NCBI GenBank assembly: GCA_947034885.2
Contig: OX344758.2
Span: forward strand, 13,481,067 to 13,545,066
Length of the DNA: 64,000 bases
DNA from: Thuidium tamariscinum
Taxonomy: Eukaryota; Streptophyta; Bryopsida; Hypnales; Thuidiaceae
Direction of reading: 5' to 3'
The notes beneath the pieces were generated by a model that ran no database searches, was not told where the DNA came from, and was given only the letters and a program-made list of their open reading frames with translations. How positions within the stretch are numbered: position 1 is the first letter of the stretch; the number at the start of each line of letters is the position of its first letter. The translations under genes were made by a program, and so were the position numbers. Positions 34,944 through 51,383 of this stretch are shown here, in pieces.

Positions 34944-37024
34944 TTTGAGGATCACGTGCAGCAATTTTTTTTCACGTTATAGGACACTAGAATGTACTAA
35001 TTAGTTTGAATATAGATTTATCTCGTATTTTCAGTAGGAACTGAAGTGAGAATCTTTTTCGTAAGGAACTTCATGCAGTGTTCCTGGAGTGCGACTTTGG
35101 TGGATTCTACTTTAAAGAAGTAGTTTGCAATAGTTTTTGTTATGCATTGAATAGAAGTACTCATTTCATGAGAAAAGCTCTTTGCAGTTTTCTTTGCCCA
35201 TTACCGAAGATGTGCATGCCATTGTTGTTTGATCCTCAATAAGGTCGTGCAAATCAGTCAGAAATGGTGAAGTGAACAATTTAATGAAGAAATTCTGCCT
35301 GTCGGCATTATTGTGAAGAATCTCTGTTTGAGAAGCCCATCCTGATTTAGAATTTGTAAGCAAGAAATGTCATTCTCTAAAGCACAGCCATGCCAACACG
35401 TGTGAGTTTCTGAACTTCTTAGATGTCCACGTATCATGGCTGAGATCCCTTTTATTTTTAGTGATGTCCAAGGAAAGAGCAGGACTTTTCACTCCCGAAT
35501 GGGATTAACCTTTTCTATTTAACCAAGGTACCTGCAACAGTAGTCTACGTGTCACAGTAAGAACGAAACAGCCACGGTGGCACAATTGAGTTGGAATGAC
35601 GTGGAGTGATGTCCTAATTGGCTGAGTATTTGACAGAACCCTATCAACTAACCATCCGAATCAACCCCTCCTAATCGACACCTCAGTTGACAGGAATGTC
35701 TCAATTTTTTGTCATTTGAGCCAGATGAACTCTTGTAGTGCAAAACCATTATAGGACAAAGATATATAGAAAGAGGCCTATAGAAAATAGGAGTAGCAAG
35801 TTTTTAACTTCCACAAAACTATTTTTCCATTCAAAAAAATGAACTTTGAGAACTTTTTGTTTGACATTAAGACAAATCACTTCTAAAATGTAATTTTTAC
35901 CTATTCATTTACTATTATGTTTCCTATTGCACTAGAAATTGTCCATGTGTTTCAAAAAATAATAATAAAATGTAACAACAACAACAAAAATCTGGGTCTA
36001 AAAATTGTCCATGTGTTTCAAAAAATAATAATAAGATATAACAACAACAACAAAAATTTGAGTCTTCACCAAAAATCTAGATTCACAAGCATTGCAAGGC
36101 TTAGTCCAATGGTCCCTACCCCCATTCCTCAATGTGTACAAAAGAGGGTAGCAAATCTCCAACGTTGACTTAACTTTTGATGAGAGATGCCTTGTGGGAC
36201 TCATTGCAACTACTAATTTAGTATCATCACACTTCCTATCCTATACACAATATTAAGGAGGGTACATCCAAAAACACCACAAATTGGTATTGTGCCTAGT
36301 TACTATTTCTATTATTAGATTGTTTAGATTTTTATATAGTCTTGTTGGCAAGTGAAAGCACATTCTAATGCACCAAAGAAGTCAACAGTTGGATACAATA
36401 TGCAAAAGTTATTAAGGGTCAAAGTTTGTTTCTAAAAGTGCCATCTACATTCTCTATACATAACTGATTTTGGAAATGTACACTGACTATAGATGGCACT
36501 TTAAGGTCAGCTATGCTTCTAGGTGTACTACCTTAATTACACACTTCTCTATCACATTTGATAATTTGTCTACTCACATGTCCCATCAGTGAATGTGATA
36601 GTCACAACATTGAGTATTGAGTTCAGTTCTTGACTCGAGACATCATTTTCAAAGAATCTTGTCCCAATAGACAATTTGTCATATTGGAGGGTGTCCTAGA
36701 AAGGAGGTTAGAGTATTGTAACTCAGTACTCATTAGCCCTTTTTTTTAACTTTTTGAAAAAGTGCCAAGATGGCGATCACTTCAAATTTGATGAAGCATT
36801 GTATTTCTACATTCATCCATCTTTTGGACTTAAAAATACTTTTCTGTCATATTTATACACTTTTTCATCCAAATTTGGCAACTTCATCCATATTTTAAAG
36901 AGAACTAAAAAATTCCTGGCAAAAAAAGATTACTTTTATCTGGCGTAAAAAAGACATTTATTTGAAATGGTGCAATCTGGCCACATGGTGCCGAAAAAAA
37001 AAGGGCTGGTACTCATCAGTGAGA
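34944..37024. other. Intergenic DNA with a short tandem repeat and a dispersed repeat
   Basis: Two 66-bp direct repeats lie at about 35938-36069, each holding 'gtccatgtgtttcaaaaaat' and an AAC-rich run. About 36290-36440 resembles 60425-60580 ('ttggcaagtgaaag', 'ttggatacaat.tgcaaaagtta'). No gene seen. Confidence 0.45.
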
Positions 37025-40000
37025 TTATCTTCCGCTGGCGAGGGTGCCGAAGGGTCCGAAGGGCAGAGCGTGGGACAAGGCGCCCTTGGACGCGTTCAAA
37101 GGAATCATGTTCTCGCCGAGTCGGGGTCCCGGAGGAGGTCCGATGTCTTCCGGCCACTCGGGAAGCTCCCGGCACTTGGGGATCTTGCGCCAGCTGATGA
37201 TGTCGAAAGGGCGAGCGCCACTCATACGCTCCTGAATGTACAACCCGCGCTTCGCGAGCATGTATCTGCGGAAACCATCCATTCCATTCCACATTCCATT
37301 TAGGAGTGCTTGATAATTACTAACTGTTTCCAGGCAAAACAGATTTGGAAACTTGCGAGAGTGGACTTGACTGAGAGGGATAAATTCTAGTCCTCAAACG
37401 TATAAGTTGTGCATGCATTAGCTAGGGGAGTGTTTGACATCATTTTACTGTCAACAAATTTAAGCACTTGGGGTGTGCTTGAAATTGAGTTTACTGCCGA
37501 CTGATCTATGCAGTAGGGGTGAGCTTGTATCTCAATTTCAAGCCAGATTACGAGTCAACAAATTTATGCAGTAGGGGTGAGCTTGTAACGCAATTTCAAG
37601 CCAGATTACGAGTCAACAAATTTATGCAGTAGGGGTGAGCTTGGAAATGGTATTTTGTCATCTAATTTACGCAGTTGGATAATAGGTTTTCTGTCATCAA
37701 ACTTATGCAGTGTAAGTGATCTTGAAATTGAGTTACGAGTCCAAAAAGTTATTCAGTAGGAATGTGCTTTCAAACGAGTTACCAGTCAACAAGTTTACGC
37801 ACTAGGGGCGCGCTGGAAACTGATTTTCTAGTAGAAATTTTATGCAGTTGGGATGCGTCAGTCTAAATGTGCTATGGATATAGCCATCTTCTTGCCTCTT
37901 TTTCATATTCTCGGCGTTGACGCGCTTTTCCTCGTATTCGTCCGTGGGGACCTTGGTGATGATGTTGTACTTCACCCCGGATTGGTTGTTTCGGAACCCG
38001 GGGTACCACTTCACATTCTTGTCGTAGTCCAGGAACGCCTGCCATCTGTCTTCCCTGTCCCTTCGCAACTCACCCTTGCGAGACTCCTCTTCGCTGCCCA
38101 GATGCTCTAGAAGCCTCTGCTCGCGCATTCAGCCTCACGTCAAGCTTAATTCAGTTCTACTTCTCGAATTCTTTCTTTGCATAATTCTTAAAATTCCCTT
38201 GAATGTGCTTAAGGAGGATGAATATAGGATTTGGTGATCCGTGGAAGCTTATTAGAATGGGAAACGACTAACCTCGTATCGGTCCTTCTTGGCTTTCATT
38301 TCTCTGTTCAAGACATTCAGTACGTCGGTACGCCAAAACTCCTTCCGCTTAGGATCCAAGTAGGAGGCGCAGGTCTTCTCTTCGGGCTCAATGATCTCCT
38401 TGTACGCTGGGTAGCGCAAGTGACTGAAGCGGCGGGCGTGGATCCTCTTCTTTGCCAGTTTGTCCTACAAACAATCACCGAGTATATAAATCACCAATTC
38501 TTCAATTTCGAAGCTCTATTTGGTAACAATTCGAGAGGACTGAATCACGGATTGCACTTTCCCTGCTGTTTTTGAACTGCTTGAAACTCGATTCATCAAC
38601 CCTTAATGAAGAAGAGTAGGAGAGCCGAAGTGCACAATTTCAATCCGATGTCCAGTTTTTTTTAAAATAGGCAGAATGTCATCGCTTTGACACATTTCAA
38701 GATGCATTGCCTAAATGTCAATCTATACCAGCCCCTAGTCTTTAGAGATTTGTGCAGATGAATGTCGCAAATTTTGGGGCCCAGAATTGTGCCAATTTAA
38801 CGGAAGTAGCAAATACCCCGAAATTCTCTTTGACCTTTCCAATTCCATGTAAGTTCAATTGTTTAATTCTAAGCCCCATATTCTCGTGAGCAATGCTCAT
38901 ACTCATTCAGTGTATTTCAAAGCCTCATTTGAGAAATTTGTCTGGACTTTATAAAGAACCACAACTCTCACACTCCGAACGCAATCCCTTCCGATCGAAA
39001 GAATGCTGAGGAAGTTTGCATTGATCTTGCTACCCTAGGTACCCTCCATTTCTTATGCCAGTAGAAAGCAATGCAGCCAGAGAAACAAGACTGAAGCTCA
39101 GATTTCGACAAGCTCATTGCAATCCCAGTGTGACTTCCCCCACCAGATCCACTTCACAGGATCAATCCAAAATGTCCATCTATGCAAAAGTTTGAAAAAT
39201 TCCATAGTCAAATGCTTCCTGAGGATTGAATTAGTTACACTAGGCTACACTAGGAATGGATTGGACACAAAAAAACATTTCTCCAACTTCCATATTGGAT
39301 TTCTCCTGTGATGTTGGTGCCGCATATGTCGCGGCGCTTGGTCGTAGAAAAACTCCAGCACGCCAATCACATGAGAAATCCAATTTGTTTGAAGAGTTTC
39401 ATAGTCACCGTCCAGTGATGATAGAATAGGATACATCAGGATACAAGAAAAATGATATTGGACGCAGGATAGAAAGATATGATTTGTAAAATTTCCATAA
39501 TTGGAATTCCTCCTGCTGAGATCATTTTCATTGGGACACTCACATGCTTGCCTTGGAAGTGATGTCTCTGAACCCAAGTCGGTGTGACGTCGTCCAAGTA
39601 TCCATATCTGGTGATAGGGCCCCAGACGTTATACGGGTACGTCAACCCTGTCTCCATGCTCGTCTGCGCTCCCACCATGTCCTCCGGCGACGCAGGAAAC
39701 ACGGGCGTGATCACATCCTTCGGCACAAACGTCGGCGTCTTCGGAGACCGCACAGGCATCTTGGGAGCCCTGGGAGACTTGGGAGATTTGGGAGACTTGA
39801 GAGACATGGGAGACTTGGCAGACTTGGGAGAGTTCGCCTCTCTTGGTGGTTTCACAGCCCCTGCGCCTCCTCGCAGGCGCTCAACCAACTTCGGAGAAGA
39901 TCCCACAACGGGACTGGGTTTGCTCGATATGGGGTTCTGCGACTTCACCTGGATTTTCGAAAGAGGAGGACTTCGAGCTGGCGAAGCATCATGGCAATCT

Positions 40001-40029
40001 TCCGCAGCTTTCGCAGGCTCCTCCATCAC
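37025..40029 (-). CDS. Spliced gene of unknown function, four exons
   Basis: Exon 1 (40029-39544) encodes 162 residues: an N-terminal Ser/Pro/Lys-rich tail with KSPKSPKSPRAPK repeats, then VFPASPEDM and TYPYNVWGPITRYGYLDD. It ends at a GTGAGT donor in phase 0. Exon 2 (38464-38273) encodes DKLAKKRIHARRF to RYE. Exon 3 starts at 38116 and includes WYPGFRNNQSGVKYNIIT and a charged KKRQEDGYIHS stretch. Exon 4 (37265-37025) encodes YMLAKRGLYIQERM to FGTLASGR and a stop. The end of exon 3 is unresolved: no clear donor is seen, and a minisatellite (about 37440-37855) begins there. The short Tyr/Trp/Pro motifs with basic linkers resemble axonemal microtubule-inner proteins, and the gene could be sperm-flagellar in a plant with motile sperm, but I cannot name it. 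Confidence 0.6.
37440..37855. repeat. Intronic minisatellite, about nine units of 45-58 bp
   Basis: The units share 'atgcagtaggggtgagctt', then 'gaaattgagtta' and 'gagtcaacaaattt'. The two central units (about 37510-37623) are nearly identical at 57 bp. It abuts the end of exon 3 of the surrounding gene. Confidence 0.7.
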
Positions 40030-42421
40030 GGGACTTCAAACTCTGAATGAAATGGAAATTCTTCCCGAATTTGGAGTTGGGTGAGGAATTGAGCTACGGG
40101 AGGTTGCAGGCACAGGAGAATAATCCCAAATGCAAATTGAACAAATGACCGCTGTGTGCAAATTTTAATGCAACTTAATTAGGGTATCAGACTATTCTAG
40201 ACATTGCCTATTTAGCTCATGGAGGATGCAATCGCACGAGAATTCCCAAATGGAATTTTGCAAATGCTCTGTTTGTGTGCAAAATCCTTTGCTAGAGTAT
40301 CCTGTTCTATGCTATCACCGCTAAACATCGACTGGATTTCTCTTACGAATATTTCATTGATGGACATTTTGGATTCTTCTCCTGTGAAGGGAGCGTGGAA
40401 GTGGAAGTGGAGCCGGCCGGCAAAGAGATGAAAGGCAAGTGATGAAAGGGGTGGAGGTGAAAGGTGGAGAGGTGCCGCTGGCGGGCATGGATTGGTGGGT
40501 GGTGGGGGGAGCTTGCAACCGCTTTTTTCGACAGTTACAACGTCCACTGGTGAATGATGCGGTTCAGCTGAACCGCGACAGTAAGTTCTTCCAACCGACG
40601 GACCTCTGCTGGAGGATTTCACATTATTGTATTCGTAATAGATTGAATCATTTCAATAGTGGGCGTCACAGTAAGTTAATGAATCACTGGTGAATGCACA
40701 AATAGAATCGATTTAACAGCTTGCGAGATCCTCATTAGAGAATGATTTCGAAGTGAATCGAGAGGATGTGGCTTCATCACTCTCTTTGTAGCAGCTCCTT
40801 TTCTGCCTTTGTGGGATTGAAGGATTAAAATCACCGAGCCATCTCTCGTTTTGACGCCCACTAATGGAGATCAAACTCTTCGCAAATCTGCAAACGCCAG
40901 GTAGCCACGTTCCAGTCACCCACATTCAAACCAAACTGGAGAGTGGATACCGAAAATTCTGACCAAAATCGAGGGCTGCGTGGCTGAACTGTTGAGCTTC
41001 GACAAGCCCCAACTAGAACTTATTCCCTCACTAGTCAATGACAACATTTCTAAAGTGAGGTTTTGATTTCTTCAATTCCAGTGATTCTTAAGAGAAGCTA
41101 AATGAGCGGTAGCTCATGAGTTTGCGAGCAGATAAACTAAGCCCTTGTTCAATCATGCTCGAACAAGGGTTTGGAAAGGACAACAATTAATGTCTGCCAC
41201 TTGTATAGAAATCAGCCTTATCGAGGTTTGTGGTTATTAAACCTGCTTGGGAGGTATAATCATAATCTTTGTATGAACAACAAATCTGGTCAGGATTACT
41301 ATTTCAGCACCAAAGAAGAGGCCTTGTATTGGCAAATATATACATCTACAAAGAGGTTTGAGTACGTTGTTACTTGTAAAGCACACCGGTGCTAAGTTAC
41401 ATTGTGCTCCAATTTGCAATAGTGTGTCGTTTTGTAGTTGTATTAGAATGGTCGAGACATCAAAACCTCTTGTAGTCTTGTAGCCTAGCTGGTCCTTTCA
41501 ATTATCTTTTGAATTCCTATTTATTAATGCCACTGATTGATCTCAAATTTGAGTAGTGCAACCAATTGCAACTACTTGCAACGATGAAGGTTCAATGAAT
41601 TTGTGACTTGTTGCATCTTAGGCAGGTCAGTAAGGCTAATCCAAATTATAACGGCCACCAATCCAACCCTCGTATATTCCCAAACATAGGAAAGACATAA
41701 TCCTCACTCGAGTGACAAAATAATTGACGATTAAAAACCTGTCATAGATGTCGTCAACTAACAATCCAAGAGCAAATGTGTGAGATCAAAAAATAGGCAT
41801 GACCCCAAAACACAAAATATGCAAGGTTTGTAGTTTGTTGGCACTGGACCAAAGAGGCAGAGACTTTATAAGAAAAGAAATACGCATCACATGACACAAG
41901 CTAGATTAGAGGAAGTTTGATCAAGGACCTTACCCGAAGAAACCTCTCATAGCTGAGCTGCTTCGATATGACATTTGGAAGTGCACCCATGAGATTGAGA
42001 GGACACACGTGAAACGTGCAATTACGAAGTGTGTCACTAAAGGTTTGATTGCATTAAAACTATACAGAACGAAAATTGGTTGTTCAGATTAATCTTCAAA
42101 TTGAATATGGCATTTAGAGGTTTCCACCATTCCTCATGTTTTGTATGAGGAAGTGAGGTGCACATCATGGTATTTGAAACAAATGAGCGGGATAAAACTG
42201 CACAACATGAGATGCCCATTCAGGACTCCAGTGAACCTCTATTTTCTCAAAGGAGTTACAACTCAATTCTCATGCTTGCCAAGTGCTACACCAACAGTAA
42301 CGATATCGATAACAAAGAAGAATATCCTTCCCCTCCCCCCTCATTTCCTGGAAAAAATCACTATACAGATGCACAGAAAAAAAGAAATTAACACAGATCT
42401 GTTGGTATACTCAGTCAACTC
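40030..42421. other. Intergenic DNA between the unknown gene and the OPR gene
   Basis: Likely upstream region of the gene to the left and 3' flank of the OPR gene. Open stretches at 40212-40622 overlap on both strands, and neither is convincing. Confidence 0.4.
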
Positions 42422-46020
<3,599 letters not shown>

Positions 46021-49000
46021 CTCTAATTCAAATCCAAAAACAACAATGCCAAACCCAATTTCAATTTACTCGCAGGTATAAAGAAAACCGTCCACGCAGC
46101 AATCGTAAACGTCGCAACCGCTTCCCAATCTTTCAATCGAAGCCCACTCGCAATATAACTCCCACCGCTCTTTCTCTGGGCAGCAACAAGAGAAGTAGAA
46201 TAAGGTTGAACAACACGAGGAATGAGAGTGAGGAGGAAGGAGGAGGAAGTGTTGTAGGAGGAAGTCTTGTAGGATTGCAGGGTCAGTTGTCACGTGGGTG
46301 GGACCCCAGAGCAACTGAACTGAATGGCTTGTTGAGGAGTCGCCACGCATTCACTTGCGCAGATTGCAGCTCGTGATGAACTGGTGAACATCCTGCTGCC
46401 AATTAACGGCTGAATGAGCGCCGACACCTTGGGCATCTGAATCCGTGGCAGCATCCAAACGGGCTCGTCATTGCGACCGCGCCCTGGTGGTAGGGATTTG
46501 TGGCCACAGAAAAAGAGGCGCGTCGCATGCTGTTGCGGATGGCGGTGTGAACAGGGATCTCTGTTCTGGTGACAAAGCGGTGCTGCGTTGGCTTCTGGAG
46601 GCTGGTGGATGAATGATGCTCTGGATTCTCCTGAAAATCACATCATCCTTTGGGCTTTCATCCATTTTTTCTGCACGTCTACTATTCACACATTGCCAAA
46701 AGGGATGTTTCCACAATCACTTGACTTGTTTTTTAAGGACTGATTCTAGGATTTTTTTTCATTTTTTATGAAGTGCCAAAGTGGTAATATAAAATGTTAT
46801 ATTGGTACTTTAAATTTCAACATTCATCTACATAATTGATAGAAAATATCAGGTTTTTAGATAATACATGCCTGTAATCATATTTTCATCCACAATTTGG
46901 CAATTTCATCCTAGATATTTTTTATAGTTTGAAATTTTTTGCCATTTTTTTAACCAAATTATTTTTTTCTTGTGCAATCTAATACCAAAAAGCCAAAAAA
47001 ATCCCTAATTAGCTCTTAAAAGACAATGAGGGTGAATAAATTTTGATGGATGATAGGATTGTTCATTGTCAAAACAAAGGATATACCTATTGGTTCAATA
47101 ATTGAAGTAGTTTTGGTAAGTACTTTGGTCGTGGGGGTCACATCCTTCGTAGGCCTTCTAAGGATATATACCTAGAAGGTTCTATGGTATATACCTATAA
47201 TATATACCTTCTATGGTATATACCTAGAAGGTTCCATGGATGAATTCACTTTTTAACTATAGAAACAAAAAATAAATACCTACTAATTTGATAATTGAAG
47301 TATTTGGTGACTACCTTGGTCATTGAAACTACATCCTTCTAGTATTAACCTTCAAATGCCAAAAGAGAAAAATCTTTGATTTAGATGACATTATAGGCAT
47401 CTTGCAAAATGCAAAATTCAATTTTTCATCTAGTTATTTTTGGAATAGCTTCCCCTAATCTTATATGATGATGTCGAGAAAAAAATTGTTGTAGGGTTGT
47501 TCCTCCTTTTTTCCAAGTAAAATTACAAATGTATGTCACAAAAGGGGTGCAATTAGAATTCTAAGTGTCAAGATTCCAACCACTAACATTAAATACATTT
47601 GCACATGTTTGTTACAGCCATCCTACAATTATAGATCCAATTTGAGAACCATTGAATTATATCCTACACTTTTGTCTTCAATGTTGAAGGTAGTTACCAT
47701 ATAGAAAAATTCTCACTTCCTATTAAATTGAAAATCATCATCATAGTGATGGTGGTGGTGGTGGTGGTGGTAGAGGAAAGCAATGAAAATGAGAGACTAA
47801 GACATAATAGCCTTTAAACAAGGCTTCAACTTTCCAAAACCTAATTGTATTGCCAAATACAAATAAAGGCATAGTCAAGTGCAATAGAAAATAGTATAAA
47901 ATTTCTCAATCAAATCTAAAAAGTGCTGAAATAAAATAGAGTGTAATCTTTTCTAAATCACTTATATGATCTCAAGTACTATCAAAACATATCCATGTGC
48001 TAAAGTATAGGCAAGATATTACAGTATAGAAATTATTTTGCTCCAAATACTCCAGAAACTTAGGAGATGTTGACCTAAAGGCTTAGCCTCAACTATGTCC
48101 ATTTATAAAATACAAAACAATGTAATGTCAGTGAAGATGCACATTACTATCCATTTCATAGGTCAACAAAAACCAAAAAAGGAAATCAACAAATCATAAA
48201 AAATGGTGAGTACAACATGATCCTAAGCAAAATCCACAAGCCTAGTAACCTTTGCCATTTCTGAGAGGCCCACAAGCTTGAAGACCAAGAGTTGCACTCA
48301 AGAAAATACCACCATCCAAAAATCAATTGTTATAGTGAGAGAGAGGAAGAATGAGAAGTGAAGAAGCTCCTATATTCTAACTAATTTGAATTTGGGAGGA
48401 AAAATCCACAAAAATGGTCACAATGGAATTAGTTATAATTCCATATTATGCCAAAGTGAATACTAGCCAAATAAATATATACCTTTGGTAGGTGGGTGGC
48501 ACAACCACCAAGAAGGCTACCATATTAAACCATGTACTACTAGAACTGTCAAAATATATAGATGTACTCGTCTTTAAAATTAGAATTAAGATAGATGCTA
48601 AGTGTAAGTAAGGATATAAAACCAATCAAAAGTTTTGGACAAAATCAACTAGTAGAGTGAAAGCACTCTAGTAGGAGCCAACTTGGGCATAACGACTCCT
48701 TTTTTTTTAAGAATCTTCATCCTAATTCTTAGATATGAATTAGAATATGAATAAAAATTGTAGTGCATTGTTTTTTAGTTATAGCTATTTGATACAAGAC
48801 AAAACAAAATTAAATATGTTTACTCTTTAAGTGTGAAAAGGACAAAAATGTAGTTGTAGCAATTGCTTATTTGGTTGAATAAGCAACCCATCATAAATGA
48901 ATTAAAGACTCTTTTGGATAAACAATCAACAATTTATGGTAGAATATTCTAATATGAATCCATCATGGACGACTTATGGATCCAATTCACACTATTTGGA

Positions 49001-51383
49001 TAAATATGCAATAATTTGTGAATGGAATATTCCATTAAAGACCTCTATAAGCACCTCAATAACATCTACCAATGGCTCCTATTAGTATGCTTTCATTCTA
49101 TGAGAATGTCTAAGAATGTCAAAGAAAATGTCCCTACCAACTTTGTTTCTAAACTTTGTCCATAACTTATAGTTGGAGGCTCAAAATCTCAAATAAGTTT
49201 TTAGATATAAAACCTAGTTTTATTTACTAAGTCTTTTTAGTTCAAAAATTAAAATAATAAATTATTCTACTATGTCTAAATGAGGTTTGAATTTCTACTT
49301 TGAGCACAATTCCTACTTTTCAACCTATTTAGTATTGAAATTGTAAAAGATAAAAGAAATGCAATGGTATTGCAATAACTATACATAGACATGATTTGTA
49401 TAATTATTGCACTAACTTTATATGTCTTAAATAAACACTAATGCTACATAAAACCACTAAGTTAATTGCCCATCACTAAACTACTAAAGTCATATCTATT
49501 TTGTCATGCATAGTTATGATGCAACTTTAGCACTTTAAACTCAAATATCAATGACATGTCTAAATTGCATGGTATTAATGAATGTCAATATCATGTTGTA
49601 ACAATATTTTCAAATAAATAAATTGTAATATGAAAGTTGTGCCTAGTAGTAATTGTGTGATTACTATTGATTTATTGTCATAGAAAAAGTTTGTTATACT
49701 ATACATAAGTTTGATCTGATTACTCTACATGCTACAAACTTACTTACAAACAAGAATGTAGCAACCTCTATGCAAATGATAAGGCAAATGAAAATGTACA
49801 CTTTATGTATTTTTGTAGACCATTGCTCAAACTTCTAAAATTTAAAGAAATGTATGCATCTACAAACTTCTTTTATGTAAACTATTATCCATATACATCA
49901 TTTCTAATAAGTCAATTATTTAATATGTCTTTACACATTTAACACTTTACAACATAATCCAGGGCATATGGTGTTGAACCTAAATTTCTTACCACTTTTT
50001 CTAAACCATATTGAATACCTTATAGGTATTTGAAAGGATGGAGTAAATATTGAATATCCAATTTTTTTAATTTTTGCACTTGGAACATAAATCTTGAACC
50101 AACTATATGCAAAAAAACCATGTAAGACTTAAGCTCAAAAAAAAATTGAAATTTGAAATAATAATTTATGGTCCCCACAAACTAGGGATTCTATGGATTG
50201 AATTTTGAGTATAAGAAGGAATGTTACAAACAACTACCATTACAAAGTAGAAATATTAAAATAAATTTCTAGCAAAAGATGAGAGGCACGAGACAAACCA
50301 CAGCATGCAAACAATCCTTATTATTAGATTACAATTTTTTTTAAGGAAACAAAAGGAAAAATTCCATTGAAAAAAAACACAATATACAAAACCAATGGAC
50401 AAGTCCTTAGTAGAAATTTTCACATAGACTACAGCCGAGCCCACCCCCAAAAAACACCCAATCAAATAAGGTAGAAGTACCTATTTCATTAAAAAAAAAC
50501 TTTAATCACTTTGTAGATTGACCTATTGTGGACAACACTTGGATATCTATTTAATGAAAAAGTTTCTTTGCTTGTACCTTCTTGTTCAATCATCTCTTTT
50601 CCTTTCTTGCTTAGGGAGATGTGTCAAAGCTAACCATAATAGGTGAGTCTATGAAACCATGGGTTCTAATGAAAAATCAACATTTATATTACATATAATA
50701 TTTATTTTTGAGAATTTTTTTTCATTGTTCCTCATCCCTGTGTCTGCACACACTGAGCTCAATTTCCCACATTTTACATGCTGAAATGCTTAAGTTATCC
50801 ATTACAGGTATTTCTACCTTAAACGCCAAGACGGAGCGAGCTACATGCCAGGCCACCAAAACGGTGATTACAAATCCTTTTGTGAGTCCACGGCCACGAT
50901 AAGCGGTAAATTCTCCCATTCCTCCTATTTCATATTTTTTAAATGCGTATCAAATGTGAACTTGATCCACGATATATCTTTGAATGTATAACTCTTCTAC
51001 CTTCACTACAGTGACTCAGGATGTAAATCTGGTCTACCTGATATCTGTAAAGCTTTCACAAAAAATTTCGGGCACAAGATATAATAGTCAATTATTCACA
51101 GTGACATCATAACCAACTAATGAACTGCAACTGCTAATTGCGACCAATCCCTGATCAGAGGAATCGTCTCAAGATCAGAAAAATTTAGTACTTTGTGATA
51201 GACTACCGTACGATGAAACTAAGACACTGGGAAAGAGCTACCGTAAGCTTACTCTAGAGAGGGTATTACTGCGTTGGAGGTGAATCATATCCTGGCTCTG
51301 ACCCACTGCCAAATCTATGTATGATAGACCAAGGCAGGCAACTGATGTTTCTGAAAACGTTCCAATGCTCTTAAGATGCTACC
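46021..51383. other. 5.4 kb intergenic DNA, no supported gene
   Basis: The OPR promoter side (46021-46720) has normal composition. The rest is AT-rich. A palindromic run built on 'ggtatatacct' lies at about 47166-47235, and a GGT-type microsatellite at about 47745-47772. Open stretches at 46468-46716 and 50708-50919 lack supporting motifs. Confidence 0.45.

Noticed and set aside
29000..36000. CACTA terminal inverted repeats for the transposase-like gene
   Set aside because: Searched by eye for CACTA/TAGTG pairs with matching flanks and found none convincing.
1..36000. A piggyBac-type transposase as source of the TTAA elements
   Set aside because: No open frame with DDE-type transposase features is present in the window.
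40212..40693. Open frames upstream of the unknown gene, including a Pro-rich minus-strand frame
   Set aside because: Both strands open, biased composition, no homology recognised; probably promoter or UTR.
46468..46716. 82-residue minus-strand frame upstream of the OPR gene
   Set aside because: No motif; a possible 5' exon, but nothing supports joining it.
50708..50919. Overlapping 64-65 residue frames left of the zinc-finger gene
   Set aside because: No similarity recognised and not needed to complete the neighbouring gene, which ends cleanly at 51384.
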